In this document: in pieces, positions 6,518-10,507 of the stretch
How the letters are laid out: every line of letters starts with the position of its first letter
Position numbering within the stretch: position 1 is the first letter of the stretch
NCBI GenBank assembly: GCA_902493335.1
Contig: CABUPJ010000062.1
Coordinates: 1 to 10,507, forward strand
Reading direction: 5' to 3'
Length of the DNA: 10,507 nt
DNA from: an uncultured Porphyromonadaceae bacterium
GTDB lineage: Bacteria > Bacteroidota > Bacteroidia > Bacteroidales > Muribaculaceae
Notes under the pieces: model-generated
Told to the model about the DNA's origin: nothing
What the model saw: the letters and a program-made list of their open reading frames with translations, nothing else
Database searches by the model: none
Program-made: the position numbers and the translations under genes

Positions 6518-7684
6518 ATGACTGATACCGGCTTCTTGGCGACAGCCCGACGGGAACTCAGGCGTCTGACGTCACGGCGGATATATTTCTGCACGATGAT
6601 TTTCGTGCCCCTTGCCGTCACGCTCTTCTTCGTCTCGTTGCTCGGCGAAGGACTGCCGCTCAAAATACCCTCGGCCGTCGTCGACCTCGACCATTCGACG
6701 ATGTCGCGGGCCGTCACCCGCTCGCTTAACTCGACCGAGCTGATCGATGTCACACAGAAACTCGAAAGCTACACCGACGCCATGGAGTCTGTGCGCCGGG
6801 GCGAGATATTCGGCTTCTTCATCATCCCCTCCAACTTCGAGGCCGACGCTCTCGGCGGCCGCACGCCGACGCTCGAATATTTCTCCAACATGACCTTCTT
6901 CGTGCCCGGCACCCTGGCCTACAAGGGCTTCAAGACCGTCGCCGTCGGCACAGCCGGCACTATGGTCAGGACAACGCTCGTTTCGGCCGGAGCCGACCCC
7001 GAGAATGTCGGAGCCCTGATACAGCCGCTCAATCTTGATGTCCACCCTGTCGGCAATCCGTGGACCAACTACTCGATCTATCTGTCGCCTTCGTTCTGCG
7101 CCGGCCTGCTGGCTCTGATGATAATGCTCGTCACCTGCTTTGCCATCACAACCGAGATAAAATACGGCACTTCGGCCGAATGGCTCGCCACAGCGCGCGG
7201 ACGCATGTCTGTCGCCCTCGCCGGCAAGCTTCTGCCTCACTTTGTCATCTGGTGGGTCGTCACGATGTGTGTCCTCTCGATACTCTTCGGCTTCTGCCAC
7301 TTCCCGCTCAACGGCAGTCTCGTGGCGCTGCTCGTCGCCGCCACCATGTTTGTCGTGGCCTCGCTGGCGATGGCTGTCATTTTCTGCTGCATCGTGCCGA
7401 ACCCGCGTCTGAGCCTGATTATGTCGGCCCTTATCGGCATCCTGTCATTCTCGCTCGCCGCTTTCTCCTTCCCGGTGCAGAGCATGTACGGCTTCATTGC
7501 CATCCTGAGCTACCTGCTGCCTGTCAGATATTTCTTCCTGATATACTGCAATGTAGCTCTCAACGGCGCCGAAGTATGGTATTCCCGCTTCTATTATCTG
7601 GCCCTCGCCATATTCCCCTTTGTCGCTTGCCTCGGTCTCTCGCGCCTCAAGAAAGCATGCCTCAATCCCGTCTATGTTCCCTGA
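6518..7684 (+). CDS. ABC-2-type transporter permease, first subunit
   Basis: A 388-residue inner-membrane protein with the ABC2_membrane_3 (YbhS/YbhR-like) plan. It has one N-terminal membrane helix (about 22-42) and a large extracytoplasmic domain (about 44-188, starting PSAVVDLDHSTMSRAVTRSL and including GEIFGFFIIPSNFE). Five more helices follow at about 189-212, 239-260, 265-292, 297-318 and 357-376. The loop TEIKYGTSAEWLATARGRMSVALAGK (about 212-237) is the cytoplasmic coupling region that in this family contacts the ATPase. It probably pairs with the next gene's product as a heterodimer. The gap to that gene is only 15 bases, and the stop TGA is directly followed by an in-frame TAA. No ATP-binding domain is fused to it or encoded beside it. 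The substrate cannot be read from the sequence; drugs, lipids or peptides are all possible. Confidence 0.9.
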   Translation: MTDTGFLATARRELRRLTSRRIYFCTMIFVPLAVTLFFVSLLGEGLPLKIPSAVVDLDHSTMSRAVTRSLNSTELIDVTQKLESYTDAMESVRRGEIFGFFIIPSNFEADALGGRTPTLEYFSNMTFFVPGTLAYKGFKTVAVGTAGTMVRTTLVSAGADPENVGALIQPLNLDVHPVGNPWTNYSIYLSPSFCAGLLALMIMLVTCFAITTEIKYGTSAEWLATARGRMSVALAGKLLPHFVIWWVVTMCVLSILFGFCHFPLNGSLVALLVAATMFVVASLAMAVIFCCIVPNPRLSLIMSALIGILSFSLAAFSFPVQSMYGFIAILSYLLPVRYFFLIYCNVALNGAEVWYSRFYYLALAIFPFVACLGLSRLKKACLNPVYVP

Positions 7685-7699
7685 TAATACCGTTTTGAC

Positions 7700-8926
7700 A
7701 TGAAAAAGATTTTAAACAGCATCAACTTCTGGATTTCGTCGGTCGGACGCTCGTTTGCCCGCGAATGGTCGCTGGTGCTCAAAGACATAGGCGTTCTCCT
7801 CTTTTTCGTCGCCCTGCCGCTTCTCTATCCGATAGCCTACACTCTCATCTACAACACCGAAGTGGTCGAACAGCTTCCTGTCGCCGTCGTCGACAACTGC
7901 CGCACGGCCAAGTCACGCGAGTTTGTCCGTCAGGCTTCGGCCGCGCCGGCGATAAAAATCTACGGCTATGCCGACGACCTCGCCCAGGCCCGTCGCCTGG
8001 TTCATAGCGGCGATGTCTATGGAGTGCTTGTCATCCCGCGCGACTATGCTAAAAATCTCGGTTCGGGCCAGCAGGCCGATGTCGAATTCTATGCCGACAT
8101 GTCGCTGTTGCTGCGCTATCGCGCTCTGCTCTCGGCTCTGACCGAGCTGCAGATCAAGATCACGGGCGACGTCACCATGTCGCGTGTCGAACAGGCCGGT
8201 GCGGCCGGCACGATATCCATGCCGATAAACAGCAGCAGCAACTTCCTCGGCGACACCGAGCAGGGCTTCGCCTCGTTTATCATGCCCGGTATCGTCATAC
8301 TCATTCTCCAGCAGAGCATGTTGCTCGGCATCACCTTCATCGGCGGCACCTCACGCGAACGCCGTCTGCGCAACGGCGGCGTCGACCCGCTCAGACCCGA
8401 CAGTATGCCGGTGTCGGCGGACATATGGGGGCGCGCGCTGTGCTACACCGTCTTCTATCTGCCGATGACACTCTATGTCGTCAAGGTCATACCCGAGATG
8501 TTCAGTCTGCCGCACTACGGCAGCGCCGTCGACTATCTGCCCTTCCTTCTGCCTATGCTCATCGCCACCGCATTCCTCGGACAGGCCCTCACATGGTTTA
8601 TCAAAGAGCGTGAGACACCGTTTCTTGTCATCGTCTTCACCTCTGTGGTCTTCCTCTTCCTCTCGGGTCTGACGTGGCCGCGCTACGCCATGAGTCAGGT
8701 ATGGTACTGGGCCGGCAACCTCGTTCCCGCCACCTGGGGCATCGAAGGCTTCATCCGCATCAACAGCAACGCCGCCACCCTCGCCGAGTCATCGCGCCCG
8801 TTCATCGCCATGTGGATTCTCAGCGCCATCTACTTTATCGCGGCGTGGGTTGTCGTGGCCGCCATACGCCGGCGCGCGCGGCGTCAGTCAGCCGTCGCCG
8901 TCCCTGTCACAGACCGTCCCGACTAA
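7700..8926 (+). CDS. ABC-2-type transporter permease, second subunit
   Basis: A 408-residue paralogue of the preceding permease with the same topology. Helix 1 lies at about 30-50 (GVLLFFVALPLLYPIAYTLIY), and the extracytoplasmic domain at about 52-190 opens with LPVAVVDNCRTAKSREFVRQ, parallel to the neighbour's PSAVVDLDHSTMSRAVTRSL. Further helices lie at about 192-215, 245-265, 278-298, 306-326 and 368-389. The coupling loop here reads GGTSRERRLRNGGVDPLR and lacks the E-x-x-x-GT pattern of the first subunit, so the two halves have diverged. The C-terminus is a short Arg-rich cytoplasmic tail (RRRARRQ). The start at 7700 has no Shine-Dalgarno; in this phylum that is normal. With the channel and adaptor it completes the membrane parts of a tripartite exporter. 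The substrate is unknown. Confidence 0.9.
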   Translation: MKKILNSINFWISSVGRSFAREWSLVLKDIGVLLFFVALPLLYPIAYTLIYNTEVVEQLPVAVVDNCRTAKSREFVRQASAAPAIKIYGYADDLAQARRLVHSGDVYGVLVIPRDYAKNLGSGQQADVEFYADMSLLLRYRALLSALTELQIKITGDVTMSRVEQAGAAGTISMPINSSSNFLGDTEQGFASFIMPGIVILILQQSMLLGITFIGGTSRERRLRNGGVDPLRPDSMPVSADIWGRALCYTVFYLPMTLYVVKVIPEMFSLPHYGSAVDYLPFLLPMLIATAFLGQALTWFIKERETPFLVIVFTSVVFLFLSGLTWPRYAMSQVWYWAGNLVPATWGIEGFIRINSNAATLAESSRPFIAMWILSAIYFIAAWVVVAAIRRRARRQSAVAVPVTDRPD

Positions 8927-8970
8927 AACCTTATATATTCACCTCATAACCAAAATTCAAGCTCTCTCCG

Positions 8971-9657
8971 ATGAAACAACTCATACTACTGCGCCACGGC
9001 CAAAGCCTGTGGAATCTTGAAGACCGCTTTACCGGCTGGACCGACATCGATCTCAGCAACAAAGGGCGCGCCGAGGCCGCCGAGGCCGGCCGCCGCCTCG
9101 TCACGTCCGGTATTATGCCCGATTTCTGTTTTACATCATACCTGCGTCGGGCGATACACACGCTCGACATCGTCCTTGACAATATCGGCCGCAGCTGGCT
9201 GCCTGTCATCAAGGACTGGCATCTCAACGAACGACATTACGGTGCCCTTCAGGGACTCAACAAGGCCGATACGGCGCGCAAGGTAGGGCAGGAACAAGTG
9301 CATATATGGCGCCGCAGCTATGATGTGGCGCCCCCGGCGCTGACGCCTGACGACCCGCGTTTTCCCGGCAACGAACCGGCCTATAAAGACCTTGCCGCCG
9401 ACGAACTGCCGCTCACAGAATCGCTCGCCGACACTGTCCGCCGCGTCGAAATCTGCCGCGAAGAGCTCATCGTGCCGGCATTGCGTCATAACGACACTGT
9501 CCTCATCGCCGCACACGGCAACAGCCTGCGGGCTCTTGCGATGAAGCTTCTCGGCCTCACCCCCGAAGAAATCGTCTCCGTCGAAATCCCCACCGGCGCC
9601 CCCTGGCTCTTCACACTCGACGACTCACTCCGCGTCACCTCCAACCGCTACATCTGA
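8971..9657 (+). CDS. gpmA: 2,3-bisphosphoglycerate-dependent phosphoglycerate mutase
   Basis: Interconverts 3- and 2-phosphoglycerate in glycolysis and gluconeogenesis through a phosphohistidine, in the cytoplasm. The 228-residue product has the histidine-phosphatase signature LLRHGQSLWN (6-15) with the phosphorylated His9. RFTGWTDIDLSNKG (19-32), SYLRRAIHTL (56-65), LNERHYGALQGLNK (85-98, Glu87), IWRR (112-115, Arg114/115) and AAHGNSLRAL (180-189, His182) follow. All catalytic positions known from the E. coli enzyme are conserved. It ends at RVTSNRYI, so it lacks about 20 residues of the flexible C-terminal tail of the 250-residue E. coli protein. It lies 44 bases after the second permease with no TAnnTTTG box in the gap, so it may be co-transcribed with the exporter, although the roles look unrelated. 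Confidence 0.95.
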   Translation: MKQLILLRHGQSLWNLEDRFTGWTDIDLSNKGRAEAAEAGRRLVTSGIMPDFCFTSYLRRAIHTLDIVLDNIGRSWLPVIKDWHLNERHYGALQGLNKADTARKVGQEQVHIWRRSYDVAPPALTPDDPRFPGNEPAYKDLAADELPLTESLADTVRRVEICREELIVPALRHNDTVLIAAHGNSLRALAMKLLGLTPEEIVSVEIPTGAPWLFTLDDSLRVTSNRYI

Positions 9658-9740
9658 CCGCCACTGACGCGGCCCGATGTTTAGGCGGCATTAAAGTGTG
9701 GCGACGAGCTCGGGGCGAGCAATCTAATTTGTCCTTGTGT
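9658..9740. other. Non-coding tail after gpmA
   Basis: No gene is seen. ccgcc (9658-9662) could pair with ggcgg (9684-9688), but the loop is long and no T-run follows, so it is a poor terminator candidate. The first strong hairpin followed by Ts is much further on, at 10308. Confidence 0.4.
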
Positions 9741-9770
9741 CGGCGGCTTGCCGCCGTTTGGAACTACGTC

Positions 9771-9834
9771 TTCAGCCCTCGCAGCCAACTCTTTGATTCA
9801 AAGGGCTGAAGCCCTTGGTCCATACCGCCTGTCG
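9771..9834. repeat. Approx. 65-base direct repeat, copy 1
   Basis: Runs from ttcagccctcgcag to cataccgcctgtcg and matches the copy at 10021-10085 with scattered substitutions and one indel. It contains two competing perfect stems: cttcagccct (9770-9779) with agggctgaag (9802-9811), or aagggc (9801-9806) with gccctt (9811-9816) around tgaa. Confidence 0.8.
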
Positions 9835-9918
9835 AGATTGTGCATTGTGCAACCCTACAACCTTCGTGGTAATAACCTATTGACTAATTAGCCTAATTTG
9901 ACCAACTTCCTTCTCGAA

Positions 9919-9951
9919 GCCTCGCAGAGGCGAGATTGTGACATAACCCCG
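9919..9951. repeat. Repeat module B: hairpin plus cataacccc linker
   Basis: gcctc/gaggc around gca (9919-9931), or alternatively ctcgc/gcgag around agag (9921-9934), followed by attgtgacataaccccg. Bases 9931-9951 match 10118-10138 at 19 of 21 positions, while the hairpin stems before them differ. Confidence 0.65.
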
Positions 9952-10020
9952 TTGCAGAGTGTGCCGGAGGCATCTTATAGTGCGAGAACCCCGTGCTTCA
10001 GAAATCTATGGAGCGAGGGT

Positions 10021-10085
10021 TTCAGCCCTCGCAGTCAACCTGCTGGATTCCAAGGGATGAAGTCCTTTGCCCATACCGCCTGTCG
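10021..10085. repeat. Approx. 65-base direct repeat, copy 2
   Basis: Matches 9771-9834. Here the leading edge also forms gcgaggg (10013-10019) with ccctcgc (10026-10032). That pairing competes with the within-repeat pairing of 10020-10029 and 10053-10062, which is imperfect in this copy. The tail ccataccgcctgtcg is identical in both copies. Confidence 0.8.
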
Positions 10086-10105
10086 CGGCTGCGCCATATT
10101 ACAAA

Positions 10106-10159
10106 GTCGCGGAGCGACGAGGTCGTGACATAACCCCGGGCGCGGGAGTAAGCCTGGGG
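10106..10159. repeat. Repeat module C: hairpin, cataacccc linker, second hairpin
   Basis: gtcgc (10106-10110) / gcgac (10114-10118) around gga is followed by gaggtcgtgacataacc. A second stem then forms from ccccggg (10134-10140) and cctgggg (10153-10159), 7 bp with one G-T wobble. The order is the same as module A at 270-337. Confidence 0.65.
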
Positions 10160-10185
10160 AAAAGGTAACCAATAAAGGCGGCTAA

Positions 10186-10247
10186 GCTTCGCAGAAGCGC
10201 TGTTGTGGTAATAAGTCAGCGTCTTGCTGACGCTCGCCCACTTATTA
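10186..10247. repeat. Two consecutive hairpins joined by gtggtaataa
   Basis: gcttc/gaagc around gca (10186-10198) is followed by a nested structure. Its outer stem is taataagt (10209-10216) with acttatta (10240-10247). Its inner stem is gtcagc (10215-10220) with gctgac (10226-10231), or alternatively agcgtc (10218-10223) with gacgct (10229-10234). The linker gtggtaataa (10205-10214) also occurs at 9866-9875. Confidence 0.65.
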
Positions 10248-10256
10248 TCGCTTTCC

Positions 10257-10292
10257 CGCGTAGGCCGGCGCATAAGCGCCTCGGCCTACGCG
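10257..10292. repeat. Strong two-part hairpin
   Basis: cgcgtaggcc (10257-10266) pairs perfectly with ggcctacgcg (10283-10292), and ggcg (10267-10270) with cgcc (10277-10280) extends the stem past a 2-base bulge. It is the most stable-looking stem in the window and is not followed by a T-run. Confidence 0.8.
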
Positions 10293-10307
10293 GCTACCAG
10301 TAAAATC

Positions 10308-10328
10308 ATCGCCTTGCAGGCGATTTTT
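10308..10328 (+). terminator. Terminator-like hairpin with T-run
   Basis: atcgcct (10308-10314) and aggcgat (10318-10324) pair over 7 bp around tgc, followed by tttt, gc and tttt. This has intrinsic-terminator shape on the plus strand. The nearest upstream gene, gpmA, ends 650 bases earlier, so it may end read-through transcription from the operon or simply be the last member of the array. Confidence 0.5.
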
Positions 10329-10406
10329 GCTTTTATGTCTTTCTGTCTCAAAAATCTTCTGTTCTTATGCCCTTATGTTCTTTTGTTCTGTCGTGATTTA
10401 ACCATT

Positions 10407-10434
10407 CTAAAATTGCAGTCATATACAATTTTAG
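10407..10434. promoter_or_regulatory. Perfect 9-bp-arm inverted repeat, candidate operator
   Basis: ctaaaattg (10407-10415) and caattttag (10426-10434) are exact reverse complements separated by 10 bases, giving half-sites about two helical turns apart. It sits just upstream of the TACCTTTG box at 10460, where an activator or repressor of the next gene could bind. Unlike the array hairpins it is AT-rich and has a longer spacer, so it is more like a protein-binding site than a member of that repeat family. Confidence 0.45.
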
Positions 10435-10459
10435 CCACAAAACCCGCCAAACGGTGACT

Positions 10460-10467
10460 TACCTTTG
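10460..10467 (+). promoter_or_regulatory. -7 promoter box of the next gene
   Basis: TACCTTTG is an exact TAnnTTTG match on the plus strand, eight bases before an ATG at 10476. No clear -33 element lies at the usual distance. The predicted transcription start, near 10474, would leave almost no leader, so the transcript may be nearly leaderless or the real start codon may lie beyond the window. Confidence 0.5.
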
Positions 10468-10475
10468 CAACACCG

Positions 10476-10507
10476 ATGAAAAGCGCAATCTACACATATC
10501 ACTTCCG
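10476..10507 (+). CDS. Possible start of a gene cut by the window edge
   Basis: The ATG at 10476 opens MKSAIYTYHF and runs off the end without a stop. Only ten codons are visible, so nothing can be said of function. Support comes only from the promoter box just upstream and the Lys after Met. Confidence 0.3.
   Translation, partial: MKSAIYTYHF

Larger units (their letters stand above)
9741..10324. repeat. Right non-coding hairpin and repeat array
   Basis: No credible gene is visible over about 580 bases. Stem-loops occur at 9741-9756 (cggcgg/ccgccg, loop cttg), 9770-9811, 9801-9816, 9919-9934, 10013-10032, 10106-10118, 10134-10159, 10186-10198, 10209-10247, 10257-10292 and 10308-10324. Several have near-identical loops (gca, gga, cttg, tgc) but entirely different, still perfectly paired stems. 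Two diverged copies of a roughly 65-base repeat and recurrent linkers (gtgacataacc, gtggtaataa) connect them. The array resembles the left array. A REP/BIME-like family is likely; no REP-associated transposase is present in the window. Confidence 0.75.

Noticed and set aside
5947..6753. 268-codon minus-strand frame spanning the adaptor and permease junction
   Set aside because: It crosses two well-defined plus-strand genes and their intergenic gap. The translation has no domain character.
6572..7300. 242-codon minus-strand frame inside the first permease
   Set aside because: Highly charged composition typical of the antisense of a membrane protein; no motif seen.
9898..10457. Small plus- and minus-strand frames (76-83 codons) in the right flank
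   Set aside because: They read through palindromes and repeats, have no supporting start context and show no protein-like composition.

Overview
The window looks like a chromosomal segment of a GC-rich member of the order Bacteroidales, plausibly the Muribaculaceae; the family-level guess is an inference. The signs are: promoter boxes of the Bacteroidota form TAnnTTTG in front of the main transcription units; no Shine-Dalgarno sequences, with A/T-rich, often 'aacca'-containing leaders before the starts; and a secreted C10 cysteine protease ending in BspA-type leucine-rich repeats and a C-terminal segment like a type IX secretion signal. Coding DNA is rich in GC-ending codons, which produces many long shadow frames on the opposite strand.

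Layout. Bases 1-489 are non-coding and hold a dense array of hairpins, ending in a probable terminator for panB. Two genes read leftwards: panB (490-1311, pantothenate/CoA biosynthesis) and, upstream of it, a C10-family secreted protease (1379-3673). A 310-base divergent regulatory region (3674-3983) carries one promoter for each direction. Rightwards runs a compact probable operon: TolC-type outer-membrane channel (3984-5429), HlyD-type membrane-fusion protein (5485-6498), two ABC-2-type permeases (6518-7684 and 7700-8926) and gpmA phosphoglycerate mutase (8971-9657). Bases 9658-10475 are non-coding: a second hairpin/repeat array (9741-10324), then an AT-rich stretch with a perfect 9-bp-arm inverted repeat and a promoter box in front of what may be the first codons of the next gene (10476 to the window end).

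How the genes work together. The channel, adaptor and two permeases fit a tripartite exporter spanning both membranes, but no ATP-binding subunit is encoded in the operon, so it must borrow one or be powered another way. gpmA is a housekeeping glycolytic gene apparently riding at the end of this operon. panB and the protease have no evident functional link.

The least explained content is the two flanking hairpin arrays. They contain many short stem-loops whose stems differ in sequence yet remain perfectly paired, joined by recurrent linkers (GTGACATAACC-like and GTGGTAATAA), plus two diverged copies of a roughly 65-base repeat that can fold in alternative ways. This resembles REP/BIME-type repeats, but no associated transposase is present in the window.
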